DNA of 64,000 nucleotides from a virus: positions 99,425 to 163,424 of IMG/VR virus record IMGVR_UViG_3300028844_007948. One strand, written 5' to 3'. The position numbers were made by a program, and so were the translations under genes. The notes under the pieces are model-generated. The model made no database searches. It saw only the letters and a program-made list of their open reading frames with translations, and was not told the origin of the DNA. Each line of letters starts with the position of its first letter. Position 1 is the stretch's first letter. Shown here piece by piece: positions 1 to 9,264 of this stretch.

Positions 1-51
1 GATTGCATTAATTCCTATTGAAAAATTTTCATAAAAATATATTATAAAACA

Positions 52-954
52 ATGGATACAACACTAGGAGTCATAGGAAATGGATTTGTGGGATCAGCGG
101 CTGTCCATGGATTTAATCATCATGTAAAAAGTGTGAAGGTTTTTGATAAGGATGAAAACAGAAGATCTCACACACTTGAAGAAACTTTAGATCAAGATGT
201 AGTATTCGTATGCCTTCCTACTCCAATGTCTCTATCTGAACAAGGCAAGTGTGATCTATCTATTATTGAATCTTTTTTTGCTGAAGCTTCCGAGCTTAAA
301 CCTGATTGCACTTTTGTTATAAAGTCTACCGTTCCAGTAGGAACAACCTCTAGACTTCAAAAACAGTATGATAAATTAAAAATTTTACATTCCCCTGAGT
401 TTCTTACCGCAAGGACTGCTCTTTTAGATTTTATAACCCCATCTAGAAACATAGTAGGATATCCAAAAGATTTTTATTCAAACCTTCATGCTGTCCCTAA
501 TAAAGTTGTAGAGCTTTTTGAAAAAAGATTTCCAGGAGTAAAAACATTTTTAATGGACAGCGATTCTACAGAGATGATTAAATATGTAGCCAATTGTTTT
601 TTTGCTACTAAAATCAGCTATTTTAATGAGGTAAAACTCTTTTGCGATAAGATTGGATTAGATTATAATAAAATTATGGAAGGTGTTTTGTCTGATGGCA
701 GGATAGGCATAAGTCATTATCAAGTCCCAGGCCATGATGGCAAGTTAGGTTTTGGAGGCACCTGCTTCCCAAAAGACATAAACTCTTTCATTAATCTAAT
801 GAAAGCTAATGGCGTAAACTCTAAAGTTTTACAAGCAGCATGGGATACAAATGTCTTGGTTAGACCAGAAAAAGATTGGGAAAATTTTTCCGCCGCAGTT
901 TCGACTGGAACACAAGATTTTGATACATCGGGATGCGGCCATGATCACATTTAA
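52..954 (+). CDS. UDP-glucose/GDP-mannose dehydrogenase family protein, short form
   Basis: NAD-dependent sugar-nucleotide dehydrogenase, expected to oxidise C6 of a UDP- or GDP-hexose to the uronate. Seen: an N-terminal Rossmann loop (G9-N-G-F-V-G14), the STVPVGTT block near residue 92, K177 and N181 with the family spacing, and the active-site segment GFGGTCFPKD with C238. At 300 aa it is shorter than typical 390-450 aa members and stops after the central helix, so most of the C-terminal nucleotide-sugar domain is missing or replaced by a short polar tail. First of four sugar-nucleotide genes. Substrate (UDP-glucose versus another) cannot be decided. Confidence 0.85.
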   Translation: MDTTLGVIGNGFVGSAAVHGFNHHVKSVKVFDKDENRRSHTLEETLDQDVVFVCLPTPMSLSEQGKCDLSIIESFFAEASELKPDCTFVIKSTVPVGTTSRLQKQYDKLKILHSPEFLTARTALLDFITPSRNIVGYPKDFYSNLHAVPNKVVELFEKRFPGVKTFLMDSDSTEMIKYVANCFFATKISYFNEVKLFCDKIGLDYNKIMEGVLSDGRIGISHYQVPGHDGKLGFGGTCFPKDINSFINLMKANGVNSKVLQAAWDTNVLVRPEKDWENFSAAVSTGTQDFDTSGCGHDHI

Positions 955-969
955 AAATTATAGATAAAT

Positions 970-1902
970 ATGAAGTATACAGTTATAGGAGGAGCAGGTT
1001 TTATTGGAAGTCATTTAGTGGATGCACTAATAGATGAAGGTCATGAGGTTGTAGTTTTTGATAATTTCTCAACTGGCCAACCAGACAACATAAATGAAAA
1101 AGCTGAGCTATTTAGGATAAACCCTGCATATTTTAATACTATTGGCGAAAAGATGGATTCATACAGGCAAGCAATTAATGCATCTGTCGGCTCAGATGCT
1201 ATATTTCACCTTGCAGCTTTGCCAAGAGTACAGCCTTCATTATTGGATCCCGTAGGAACTAATAAGGCTAATGTGGATTCATTGGTTGGAGCTCTTGATT
1301 TTGCAAAAAATATTGGAGTTAAGAGATTTGTTTATAGTGCAAGTTCTTCTGCCTATGGAGACGCTTCAGTTTTCCCAACTCCAGAGGATCACCCCACTAA
1401 TCCGAAAAGCCCTTACGGACTCCAAAAACTTATAGGAGAACAGTATTGTAAAGTTTTTTCGGATTGTTATGGTTTAGATACTGTAAGTTTGAGATATTTT
1501 AATGTTTACGGTTCCAGAGCTAGTTCGGGTTCTGCATACAGCTTAGTTCTTGAGGTATTCTTCAAACAACGTCTTTATAAAAAACCTCTCACAATAACTG
1601 GAGACGGAGAACAAAAACGAGACTTTACTTTTGTTGGCGATGTAGTGAAGGCAAATATCCTTGCCGCTCAATCGGACCAAGAGTTTAAAGGTGATATTTT
1701 TAATATAGGAAATGGCGACAACAGAACAATAAATCAAGTGGCTGATTTAATAGGAGGAGAAAAAGAGTATATTGAGGCTAGGTTAGAGCCTAAAGAAACC
1801 CTAGCTGATATTTCAAAAGCGAAAGAGGTTTTAGGCTGGGAGCCTTCTATGACCTTAGAAGAATGGATTCCTCAAAGAAAAAAAGAATTACGCCTTGATT
1901 GA
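970..1902 (+). CDS. NAD-dependent epimerase/dehydratase (extended SDR, GalE-like)
   Basis: Extended short-chain dehydrogenase acting on nucleotide sugars. The N-terminus has the GGAGFIGSHL NAD-binding loop. The catalytic serine lies in SASSSAYG (about 123-130) and the YxxxK pair is Y149/K153. The 310-aa length is normal for UDP-glucose or UDP-glucuronate 4-epimerases. It sits between a sugar dehydrogenase and gmd, which suggests epimerisation of a UDP-uronate or UDP-hexose. The exact substrate is inference. The ATG is used; there is no obvious Shine-Dalgarno. Confidence 0.85.
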   Translation: MKYTVIGGAGFIGSHLVDALIDEGHEVVVFDNFSTGQPDNINEKAELFRINPAYFNTIGEKMDSYRQAINASVGSDAIFHLAALPRVQPSLLDPVGTNKANVDSLVGALDFAKNIGVKRFVYSASSSAYGDASVFPTPEDHPTNPKSPYGLQKLIGEQYCKVFSDCYGLDTVSLRYFNVYGSRASSGSAYSLVLEVFFKQRLYKKPLTITGDGEQKRDFTFVGDVVKANILAAQSDQEFKGDIFNIGNGDNRTINQVADLIGGEKEYIEARLEPKETLADISKAKEVLGWEPSMTLEEWIPQRKKELRLD

Positions 1903-1907
1903 TTTTT

Positions 1908-2978
1908 ATGAAAAAAGTTATTGTTACAGGTATAACAGGTCAGGATGGAAGCCATATGTGCGACTATCTTATTAAAAAATTAAATAAAGAAAAATTAGAT
2001 ATTAAAATTTTTGGTTCAGTAAGACGTATTAGCGTCAAGAATCACGAAAATATTTTGCATTTAGAAGGTGATCCTAACTTCGAGCTTATCGATATGGATT
2101 TGAATGATGCTCATAGCATTAGAGATGCTATCATAGATATCAAGCCAGACTATTTTATAAATTTTGCCGCACAATCTTTTGTCGCTGGTAGCTGGAAATA
2201 TCCTATACAAACTTGGGGTACTGATGCTGATTCTGTTCTTCATATCCTTGAGTCAATAAGAAGATTCGCTCCGCTATGCAGGTTTTATAATGCAGGATCT
2301 TCTGAAGAATTTGGAGATGTTATATATTCCCCTCAAGATGCCGCTCACCCCTTAAGACCTCAGTCTCCTTATGGAGCTGCCAAGTGTGCTGCTAGACATC
2401 TAGTCAGGGTCTATCGAGAGTCTTATAATCTATATGCTATTCAAGGTTGGTTATTCAATCATGAAGGGGTAAGGAGAGGTCTTGATTTTGTTACTAGAAA
2501 AATAACATATAATGTAGCTAAATTTAAATTGGCTTTAGAAAAGTCTAATCTAAGTCATGTGGAGATTCCTAGCTTCTCTTTGGGCAACTTAGAAGCTAAG
2601 AGAGACTGGAGTGATGCGGAGGATTTTATGGATGGAGTGTGGCGTATGTTAAATCAAGATAAACCCAAAAATTATGTTTTAGCTAGTGGGGAGATGCATA
2701 CAATTAGATCTTTTCTTGAAGAGACCCTATCTTGCGCAAACATTGAATATTATAAAACAGGGGTGGAGGATAAAGAAAAATATTTTTCAAAAAAGGGTGA
2801 TCATCTGATAATGTCAGTAGATCCAAAATTCTACAGGCCTGCCGAGGTTCACGAGCTCTGCGGCGACCCTTCTTTGGCTGAAAAAGAATTAGGATGGGCC
2901 CGTAATACAGATTTTAAAGGGCTTGTTAAAAAGATGTATCAATCTGATTACGCAAAGTCATCATATGAACAAAGATGA
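1908..2978 (+). CDS. gmd: GDP-mannose 4,6-dehydratase
   Basis: Converts GDP-D-mannose to GDP-4-dehydro-6-deoxymannose, the first committed step to GDP-L-fucose. Seen: the hallmark N-terminus VTGITGQDGSHM, GSSEEFGD, the catalytic SPYGAAK (YxxxK), FNHEGVRRG, and SLGNLEAKRDW, a highly conserved GMD block. Length is 356 aa from the ATG; an in-frame TTG three codons upstream is a less likely start. It overlaps the following fcl gene by 14 bp, so the two pathway enzymes are translationally coupled. Confidence 0.95.
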   Translation: MKKVIVTGITGQDGSHMCDYLIKKLNKEKLDIKIFGSVRRISVKNHENILHLEGDPNFELIDMDLNDAHSIRDAIIDIKPDYFINFAAQSFVAGSWKYPIQTWGTDADSVLHILESIRRFAPLCRFYNAGSSEEFGDVIYSPQDAAHPLRPQSPYGAAKCAARHLVRVYRESYNLYAIQGWLFNHEGVRRGLDFVTRKITYNVAKFKLALEKSNLSHVEIPSFSLGNLEAKRDWSDAEDFMDGVWRMLNQDKPKNYVLASGEMHTIRSFLEETLSCANIEYYKTGVEDKEKYFSKKGDHLIMSVDPKFYRPAEVHELCGDPSLAEKELGWARNTDFKGLVKKMYQSDYAKSSYEQR

Positions 2979-3915
2979 TGCTATTTATGTGGCGGGCCAC
3001 AGAGGAATGGTTGGCTCTGCTACTGTAAGAGCTTTAAAATCTAATGGTTACACTAATATTGTAACAGCAACAAGGGAAGAGGTAGATCTTAAAAACCAAA
3101 AAGATGTAAACCTTTTTTTTAAAAATTTAAACATCGATTATGTTGTTCTTGCTGCTGCAAAAGTGGGAGGTATACTAGCGAATAATGACCTTAAGGCTGA
3201 CTTTATATATGAAAATACTATTATTGGTGCTAACATCATAAAAGCTTGTCATGATAATAAAGTTAAAAAGTTGATAAATTTAGGCTCTTCTTGTATATAT
3301 CCAAAAGAGTCTCAAATCCCTATAAAAGAAGAGTATTTGTTAACAGGAAAGCTTGAGCCGACAAACGAACCGTATGCGATAGCAAAAATCGCCGCCTTAA
3401 AAATGTGTGAAAGTTTTTACCATCAATACGATGATAACTATTATTCCTTGATGCCCTGTAATCTTTACGGGATTAATGACAATTTTGATCTAAAAAGCTC
3501 TCATGTTCTACCAGCTTTAATTAACAAAGTTCATCATGCAAAAAGCTCTAACAGTCCTAGTATTACTCTTTGGGGTTCTGGAAAACCGCTTAGAGAGTTT
3601 CTTTTTTCTGAAGATGTTGCCTCTGCTATTTTATTTTGCCTAGAAAACGTTGATGCTAAAGATATTTATGAGCAAGGGATCTCTCATCTTAATTGCGGAT
3701 CTAATGAGGAACTCTCTATTTTAGATCTATTATTAAAAATAAAAAATATTATAAGTTACGAAGGCGAAATTTTATTTGATAGTTCTAAACCAGATGGGAC
3801 TTTTAGAAAAAAAATGGATAATAGCAGAATAAACCAGCTAGGCTTTATTCCGCAAGTATCAATTGATGAAGGTATTGCAAAAACATACTCTTGGTACTTA
3901 TCAAATTCAGAATAA
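2965..3915 (+). CDS. fcl: GDP-L-fucose synthase
   Basis: NADPH-dependent epimerase-reductase completing GDP-L-fucose synthesis from the GMD product. Seen: VAGHRGMVGSA (dinucleotide loop), the LGSSCIYPK serine motif, EPYAIAKIAALKMCE with the YxxxK pair, and MPCNLYG. The 316 aa from the ATG match the family. An upstream in-frame TTG gives a longer form but lies inside gmd. gmd plus fcl make a complete two-step route from host GDP-mannose; a fucosyltransferase-like gene lies at 42970-43884. Confidence 0.93.
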   Translation: MNKDDAIYVAGHRGMVGSATVRALKSNGYTNIVTATREEVDLKNQKDVNLFFKNLNIDYVVLAAAKVGGILANNDLKADFIYENTIIGANIIKACHDNKVKKLINLGSSCIYPKESQIPIKEEYLLTGKLEPTNEPYAIAKIAALKMCESFYHQYDDNYYSLMPCNLYGINDNFDLKSSHVLPALINKVHHAKSSNSPSITLWGSGKPLREFLFSEDVASAILFCLENVDAKDIYEQGISHLNCGSNEELSILDLLLKIKNIISYEGEILFDSSKPDGTFRKKMDNSRINQLGFIPQVSIDEGIAKTYSWYLSNSE

Positions 3916-3934
3916 AAAAATAGTTGTTTTGTTT

Positions 3935-3966
3935 GAGTAACTGGGTTAATCCTCTTACTCTATTTT
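3935..3966 (+). terminator. Possible weak terminator after the sugar operon
   Basis: GAGTAA and TTACTC form a 6-bp inverted repeat around a 14-base loop that can also pair GG with CC, followed by TATTTT. It lies just after fcl and before nrdA, where a transcription break makes sense. The stem is short and AT-rich, so this is tentative. Confidence 0.3.
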
Positions 3967-4001
3967 AGAAAATATTCATAAATATAAACTCTGAATATTT
4001 A

Positions 4002-4016
4002 GAATAGTCGTGTAAT
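4002..4016 (+). promoter_or_regulatory. Putative promoter element upstream of nrdA
   Basis: GAATAGTCGTGTAAT matches GAATGGTCGTATAAT upstream of nrdB (9278-9292) at 13 of 15 positions and includes a -10-like hexamer. The two copies precede the two subunits of one enzyme. No convincing -35 is visible here. It implies a leader of about 20 nt before the nrdA ATG. Confidence 0.45.
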
Positions 4017-4042
4017 AAAAAGAATCCCCCCCTAATCATTTT

Positions 4043-6478
4043 ATGGAAATAAAAGTAAAGAAAAGAAACGGAAGGTTAGAAGACTTTAAAGTAGAAAAGA
4101 TAAATGCAATATCCGAAAGAGCGTGTGAAGACATTGATAATGTTTCTGCAAGTGAGGTCGTACTTGATGCCCAGTTACAACTTTACGATAAAATTACTAC
4201 TTCTGAAATAGACAAGGCTTTAATCCTTAGTTCTAGAGAAAAAATACAAAAAGAACCAAACTATAGTTTTGTAGCGTCTAGGCTTCTTTTAAATACGGCC
4301 TATAAAGAGGTGTTTAAAGAAGGGGTCGATTCTGATACTTTCAAATTACAATATAGGAAAAGTTTCATACAAAATATTAAAAAACTATCCAAGGTGGGTA
4401 GAGTTAATGCTAAGCTTTTGGATTTCGACTTAGTAAAACTTTCTGAATCCTTAAAAATAAGGAGAGATTTAAATTTTAAATATTTAGGCATACAAATTTT
4501 AACTGATAGATACTTCATTAGGCACGAAGATAAAATCATGGAAGCTCCTCAAAGTTTCTGGATGAGGGTCGCTATGGGTCTAGCAATAAATGAAGAAAAT
4601 AAAAATGAAAAAGCTATAGAGTTCTATAATCTTTTTAGTCAATTTTTATACACACCTTCCACTCCTACTCTTTTTAACAGTGGCACAGTTCGATCTCAGT
4701 TAAGCTCATGCTATTTAAATACTTTTGATGATAGTATAGATGGAATTTTTGATGGAGCTTGGCAAGAGGCAAGAAAGTCAAAATATGCTGGAGGGCTTGG
4801 GCTTGATGTTACGCCTTTTAGGTCTACAGGCTCCTTCATAGAAGGCACTAATGGTATCTCAAGTGGTCTTGTGCCTTGGTTGAAGATATATAATGATCTA
4901 TTAGTTGCAGTCAATCAAGGCGGAAAGCGTCCAGGTGCAGGATGTGCATATCTTGAGCCTTGGCACTTAGATTATGAAGATTTCCTAAACTTAAGAAGGA
5001 ATACAGGGGATGATCGTTTACGATGTCATGACATGAATACAGCTTCATGGATACCAGATGAGTTTATGCGTAGAGTTAAGAACGAAGAAGATTGGTATTT
5101 CTTTGATCCAGGCGAGATGGTTTATGAAGACGGAAAGACTCTTCACGATTATTTTGGTAAAGATTTTGATGATAGATATGAAGATGCATGTCGAGCTGCA
5201 GAATATGGCCACATCAAAAACTTCAGAAAAATCCCTGCCAAAGAGCTCTGGAAAAAAATGCTGAAAGTGCTTTTTGAGACTTCTCACCCATGGAATACTT
5301 TTAAAGATCCATGCAACATTCGTTACACAAATCAGCATGAAGGTACTGTCAGAAGCTCTAATCTTTGCACAGAAATTACTCTGCACACTAAAGCCTCAAA
5401 ATACAAAGAAGGGGAAAAGGTTGAGCATGGAGAAACCGCAGTCTGTAATTTAGGCTCTATTAATTTATTAAATCATTTAAAAGAAAACAACTCTATAGAT
5501 TTTCAGAAATTAAAATCAACTATACATACCGCTATACGTATATTAGATAATGTTATAGATTTAAATTTTTATCCAACTAAAGAGTCTAGTAATTCTAATT
5601 TAAGAAATAGGCCAATAGGCCTAGGAATGATGGCTATTCATGATGTTCTACACAAAATGAACATAAAAATAGATAGCGATGAAGCCGTAGCTTTTAACGA
5701 TAATTTGTTTGAATTTTATTCTTGCAATGCAATCCTTGCCAGCTCTATTCTTGCAAAAGAAAAAGGATCTTATGAAACTTACAGTGGCTCTCTTTGGAGC
5801 AAGGGGGTGTTCCCTTTAGATTCATATAATAACTTAATGCTGTATAGGGGTAATAACACAAAGTCAACAGAAAACCTTAAAGAATGGGGTCGAGTCAGAG
5901 ATCATGTTCGTCAATTTGGCATGAGGAACTCTAATGTTATGGCTATAGCTCCAACGGCTACTATAGGATACATAAACGGTGTAGAGCAAAGTATTGAACC
6001 AAATTTTTCAGTATTATTTGTTTACGAAAATAAGAGTGGTAATTTTTATATAACCAATCCTCATTTCATTAAAGATATGAAGGATAGGGGTTTATGGAAT
6101 GCAGAAATAGCTAATTTTATTAAAACTATAGATGGCGATTTATCCCTTGCAAATGGAGATATACCTCAAGATATAAAAGAAAAATATAAAACCGCTTTTG
6201 ACAGAGACATGATGAGTTTAATAGATTCTAATTCTGCACGTCAGAAATGGATCGATCAAGCTGTAAGTTTTAATCTTTACAACAAAGGGACTTCACTAAA
6301 ATACTTAAATGATATCTATATGAAATGTTGGGAGTGTGGTTTAAAAACCACCTATTATTTAAGAAATAGAGCTGCAAGTAAAATTGAAAAGTCTGCCAGT
6401 TCGGACACTTCATCTACTGAAACTTCGTGCAGTATTGAAGCCATGAAAAATGGAGAGGTTTGTGAATCCTGTCAGTAA
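4043..6478 (+). CDS. nrdA: Ribonucleoside-diphosphate reductase, class I alpha subunit
   Basis: Catalytic subunit reducing NDPs to dNDPs. An ATP-cone occupies roughly residues 1-90, so dATP feedback control is possible. Then follow the PSTPTLFNSG and LSSCYL blocks with the first redox cysteine, and the active-site NLCTE with N440, C442 and E444. VCNLGSINL carries the partner cysteine, and TTYYLR carries the radical-transfer tyrosine pair. The C-terminal CESCQ is the thioredoxin-interacting CxxC. At 811 aa it is full length. Its partner nrdB is 2.8 kb downstream rather than adjacent, but shares a promoter-like motif. Confidence 0.96.
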   Translation: MEIKVKKRNGRLEDFKVEKINAISERACEDIDNVSASEVVLDAQLQLYDKITTSEIDKALILSSREKIQKEPNYSFVASRLLLNTAYKEVFKEGVDSDTFKLQYRKSFIQNIKKLSKVGRVNAKLLDFDLVKLSESLKIRRDLNFKYLGIQILTDRYFIRHEDKIMEAPQSFWMRVAMGLAINEENKNEKAIEFYNLFSQFLYTPSTPTLFNSGTVRSQLSSCYLNTFDDSIDGIFDGAWQEARKSKYAGGLGLDVTPFRSTGSFIEGTNGISSGLVPWLKIYNDLLVAVNQGGKRPGAGCAYLEPWHLDYEDFLNLRRNTGDDRLRCHDMNTASWIPDEFMRRVKNEEDWYFFDPGEMVYEDGKTLHDYFGKDFDDRYEDACRAAEYGHIKNFRKIPAKELWKKMLKVLFETSHPWNTFKDPCNIRYTNQHEGTVRSSNLCTEITLHTKASKYKEGEKVEHGETAVCNLGSINLLNHLKENNSIDFQKLKSTIHTAIRILDNVIDLNFYPTKESSNSNLRNRPIGLGMMAIHDVLHKMNIKIDSDEAVAFNDNLFEFYSCNAILASSILAKEKGSYETYSGSLWSKGVFPLDSYNNLMLYRGNNTKSTENLKEWGRVRDHVRQFGMRNSNVMAIAPTATIGYINGVEQSIEPNFSVLFVYENKSGNFYITNPHFIKDMKDRGLWNAEIANFIKTIDGDLSLANGDIPQDIKEKYKTAFDRDMMSLIDSNSARQKWIDQAVSFNLYNKGTSLKYLNDIYMKCWECGLKTTYYLRNRAASKIEKSASSDTSSTETSCSIEAMKNGEVCESCQ

Positions 6479-6917
6479 AGCTTCTGGAGTAACATTAGTA
6501 GTTGGTAATGAAATATTGCTAGCTAAAAGATGCGAATTATGGAATGGAGAACCAGTGCCTTTAGCTGGCTATTGGAGTATTTTTGGCGGAGCTATTGAAA
6601 AAGGGGAGAGTGCCATGTCCTGTAGCATTAGAGAGATGAAAGAAGAAACTGGAGTTGATATAGAAATATCTGACCTTTCTTACATACGAGATATCTTTAA
6701 TGATCATAGCGATGGTCATACAACTCAGTTTACTGTATATTTTTCTAAAAATAAAAGTAAACCTGTTATTGTTTTAAATGACGAGCATACTGAATTCAAA
6801 TGGTTTGACATTAATGATATAGAGAATTTTCCATATAAAATTATGGACGATTTAAAAGACTGTATAATTAGATATAGATGTTACCTAAAGGATCTTAAAA
6901 CTAAATATGGATTATAA
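6450..6917 (+). CDS. Nudix hydrolase
   Basis: Hydrolase of nucleoside diphosphates linked to another moiety. A perfect Nudix box is visible: G-x5-E-x7-REMKEETGV. The preceding GYWSIFGG strand is typical of the fold. The N-terminus overlaps the end of nrdA by 29 bp. An alternative GTG start at 6462 is directly preceded by GGAGAGG. Substrate is unknown; candidates include oxidised or excess (d)NTPs, NAD-related compounds and sugar nucleotides. Confidence 0.9.
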   Translation: MERFVNPVSKASGVTLVVGNEILLAKRCELWNGEPVPLAGYWSIFGGAIEKGESAMSCSIREMKEETGVDIEISDLSYIRDIFNDHSDGHTTQFTVYFSKNKSKPVIVLNDEHTEFKWFDINDIENFPYKIMDDLKDCIIRYRCYLKDLKTKYGL

Positions 6918-6976
6918 TTTTATTGAAAAAGCTTTTTTTAAATTTATTATAAATAAAAACTAACCCAAAAAATATC

Positions 6977-7168
6977 ATGATTCAATTCTATAATGTAAAA
7001 AAGAAGACAAAAGTCGAAATTTCAGAAGATAAAGTGGAAAAGAAAACCTACGAAAAAGTTTCCAAAGCTGGAAAGACTACAATTAGATATGCCCTCGCTG
7101 CAGTAGATGAAGATGGCACAAAATTAACTAAATTTTGCAGTAAAGATGTCTACGACAGCCTTGGCTAA
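6977..7168 (+). CDS. Small basic protein of unknown function
   Basis: Encodes 63 aa rich in Lys and Thr with alternating beta-like segments (IQFYNVKKKTKVEI, then KTTIRYALAAVDEDGTKLTKF). No family is recognised. The stop overlaps the next ATG as TAATG, so it is probably cotranslated with the membrane protein that follows. Coding-like composition and tight coupling support a real gene. Confidence 0.65.
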   Translation: MIQFYNVKKKTKVEISEDKVEKKTYEKVSKAGKTTIRYALAAVDEDGTKLTKFCSKDVYDSLG

Positions 7169-7602
7169 TGGGCCCAATTTTAAATACTATATTGGGTGCG
7201 GGAATTAAACTCGCATGCAATTTAATAAACTCTTGGTTGGAGCAAAAAAGGCAAGACCAAATGATGCTTGCCGCAAGAGATAGTGCAACTCTTGAAGCTC
7301 TAATTAAAAATCAAGAAGTTCAAGCTAGTGATCCTTTTGTTAAAACCACAAGGAGAATATTGTTTATGTCTATCACATTTACAATGTGCTACCTTATGAT
7401 TTATTATGCTCACAATCCCACAATCACTTATGATATAATTGTTCCTAAAGGTGATGGAGCAAAGTGGGGATTTTTTAGCTGGATATTTGGAGGTAAGGAA
7501 TGGGAGGTTGTTACTCTCAGTGGTGGTTTAATGCTTAGCTCTTTTATAGATTTATGTTTTATGGTTGTCGGATTTTACGCTATTCCTAGCAAGAGGAGAT
7601 GA
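7168..7602 (+). CDS. Small membrane protein, possible holin-like
   Basis: A 144-aa protein. An N-terminal amphipathic helix (about 1-55) is followed by a charged linker and a hydrophobic segment (ILFMSITFTMCYLMIYYA). A Trp-rich stretch (GFFSWIFGGKEWEV) precedes a long hydrophobic C-terminus (about 112-138) and a basic end (PSKRR). This layout recalls three-TM holins of phages and gene-transfer agents, but no diagnostic residues exist. No endolysin is adjacent, so lysis function is speculation; a virion membrane role is also possible. Confidence 0.6.
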   Translation: MGPILNTILGAGIKLACNLINSWLEQKRQDQMMLAARDSATLEALIKNQEVQASDPFVKTTRRILFMSITFTMCYLMIYYAHNPTITYDIIVPKGDGAKWGFFSWIFGGKEWEVVTLSGGLMLSSFIDLCFMVVGFYAIPSKRR

Positions 7603-7620
7603 TTTTGTGTAATATTTTAC

Positions 7621-8664
7621 ATGAACTTTATTGATTTAAAAAACCAGATCCACCGTGCAAGTAAGTCTGAATTTATCAGTCAACGCTCTACTTGGGTATC
7701 TAATATCAAAACTTTACTCGCTAATGCATCAGAGGCAGACATTGAATACTTCAGGAATCATGTTGGCAGAGAGTTGTTTAGAAAAGCAAACTTATTTGAC
7801 GATGCATCTTTTATAAAAGATGATTTTGACTCTGGGTTTCGTCCTAGAATAGTCGATCCAACCACAGGATTAAATGGAAATATTATTTCGTGGTACGATG
7901 GGTCAGACCCTAGTTCTCACGAATTAGATTCGCAAAACAGAGTCATAAAAGCTTACGATAAAGCTGGATCTTTTGATTTGTCTAGTAATAAAGGGATAGA
8001 TAAAGCCCCGACAATTGGCCCCATAAAATTTGATGACGGAACATTTAGAAATACTTTCTTTTTTAGAGCAGGTCCCACAGCTGATAATTGCACGTTCAGA
8101 AGTTATAATTTTTCTCATGACTTTAGCTTAGATGGTGAATTAAATATGCTCATTGTCTTACATCATATGAAATCTAATTTAGGAGATAATGACACTCAAG
8201 ATTTTATTTTTGAAGCTGCTCAAAACAACAAACATGCATCAGGAACCCCTAGGGTTTTTCTTAGAAAAGGTGGAGAGGATACAACTGCCCCTACCTATAA
8301 TAACCAAGGGCTTGGGGATGCAATTGGATTCACTGAAGGCGAAGCTGTAATTCAGTTCGATAACCCAGTTAACTTATTACTAAATTTTCATATAAAAAAT
8401 AGCGAGCAAGAATCACGAATAAATGGAAAGCAAATTAAACAATCATCCAGAGTCAATGTTCAAAACATAACAAAAGAATCAGGAGGCGACGGAGGAATTT
8501 ATTGGGGAAGCAATATGCATGGAGGGCAAACTCTAGAGGGTGGATTTGGAGAAATTATATTGTATGATAACTTTGCAGAGGATGGAGAGTTCTTAGAGTC
8601 TTATCTTGCTAAAAAGTGGGGCTTCGACATCCCAACACCTAAACATTTTAAAACATTTGTGTAG
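7621..8664 (+). CDS. LamG/concanavalin-like domain protein, probable virion adhesion protein
   Basis: A 347-aa protein. Residues 1-80 are helical and polar. From about residue 87 a jelly-roll domain begins with IISWYDGSDPSS and AYDKAG, and closes with GEIILYDN...ESYLAKKWGF. This end signature is typical of LamG-like domains frequent in Planctomycetes and Verrucomicrobia proteins and in aquatic phage structural proteins. The same domain type is embedded in the 37110-39815 protein. Likely a carbohydrate-binding virion component, by inference. Confidence 0.65.
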   Translation: MNFIDLKNQIHRASKSEFISQRSTWVSNIKTLLANASEADIEYFRNHVGRELFRKANLFDDASFIKDDFDSGFRPRIVDPTTGLNGNIISWYDGSDPSSHELDSQNRVIKAYDKAGSFDLSSNKGIDKAPTIGPIKFDDGTFRNTFFFRAGPTADNCTFRSYNFSHDFSLDGELNMLIVLHHMKSNLGDNDTQDFIFEAAQNNKHASGTPRVFLRKGGEDTTAPTYNNQGLGDAIGFTEGEAVIQFDNPVNLLLNFHIKNSEQESRINGKQIKQSSRVNVQNITKESGGDGGIYWGSNMHGGQTLEGGFGEIILYDNFAEDGEFLESYLAKKWGFDIPTPKHFKTFV

Positions 8665-8666
8665 TT

Positions 8667-9257
8667 TTGGACTTTATACTTTTCAGCTTATTAATACTTT
8701 CCTCTTTAACATCGGTTGGCTTTTATTTAAAATTTAAAAAAACTTTTATATATTTAAAAGATATAGAAAATGATAATTTTTTAACCCAAGCTAGATTCAA
8801 AGATTTAGAAAAAAATTTAGAGCTAAAAGAAAATCAACATAGACTTAGCATGGAATCGTTAAAAGAATCTTTTGAGCATGAAAGAAAATCTATAGAAGAA
8901 AAAAAGGTAGAAATACAAACCAAGGAAAAAGGTTTCCAGATTGCTGTGGCAAAGCTCACCGAAGATCTTGAAGAGCAAAAAGAATTAAAATCTAAAGTTA
9001 CTTCTCAGAAAAAAAGTAGCGAAGTTAGGTTAGGACATATAGCAGAAACCCTTGCTCCTTTTCTAGATCAATTTGAATTTGAACCAGAAGAATGTTGCTT
9101 CTTGGGAAAGCCAATTGATTACGTGTCCTTTGGGGAAGAAGAAATTACATTTATAGAAGTTAAAAGCGGCCAAAGCCAACTAAGCACAAAGCAAAGAAAG
9201 ATTAGAGATCAAGTCAAAGCTGGAAAAGTTTCTTGGAAAGAAGTGAGAATAAAATAA
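8667..9257 (+). CDS. Membrane-anchored, coiled-coil Holliday-junction-resolvase-related nuclease
   Basis: A 196-aa protein starting at TTG. Residues 2-20 are a hydrophobic helix, about 35-120 a Glu/Lys-rich coiled coil, and about 122-196 a PD-(D/E)XK-type domain (GKPIDYVSF, TFIEVKSG, LSTKQRKIRDQVKAG). This C-terminal block matches the Endonuc_Holl family, related to archaeal Holliday junction resolvases. The D and ExK residues are present. It sits just before nrdB. It may process recombination intermediates at a membrane site; partner and substrate are inferred. Confidence 0.75.
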   Translation: MDFILFSLLILSSLTSVGFYLKFKKTFIYLKDIENDNFLTQARFKDLEKNLELKENQHRLSMESLKESFEHERKSIEEKKVEIQTKEKGFQIAVAKLTEDLEEQKELKSKVTSQKKSSEVRLGHIAETLAPFLDQFEFEPEECCFLGKPIDYVSFGEEEITFIEVKSGQSQLSTKQRKIRDQVKAGKVSWKEVRIK

Positions 9258-9264
9258 TTTCACC

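Noticed and set aside
52-3915. Bacterial chromosomal O-antigen locus
   Set aside because: It runs without break into nrdA and phage replication genes with the same composition and gene packing, so it is part of the viral genome.
6925-6950. AAAAAGCTTTTTTT after the Nudix gene as a terminator
   Set aside because: Only a 6-bp AT-rich palindrome without a loop; too weak.
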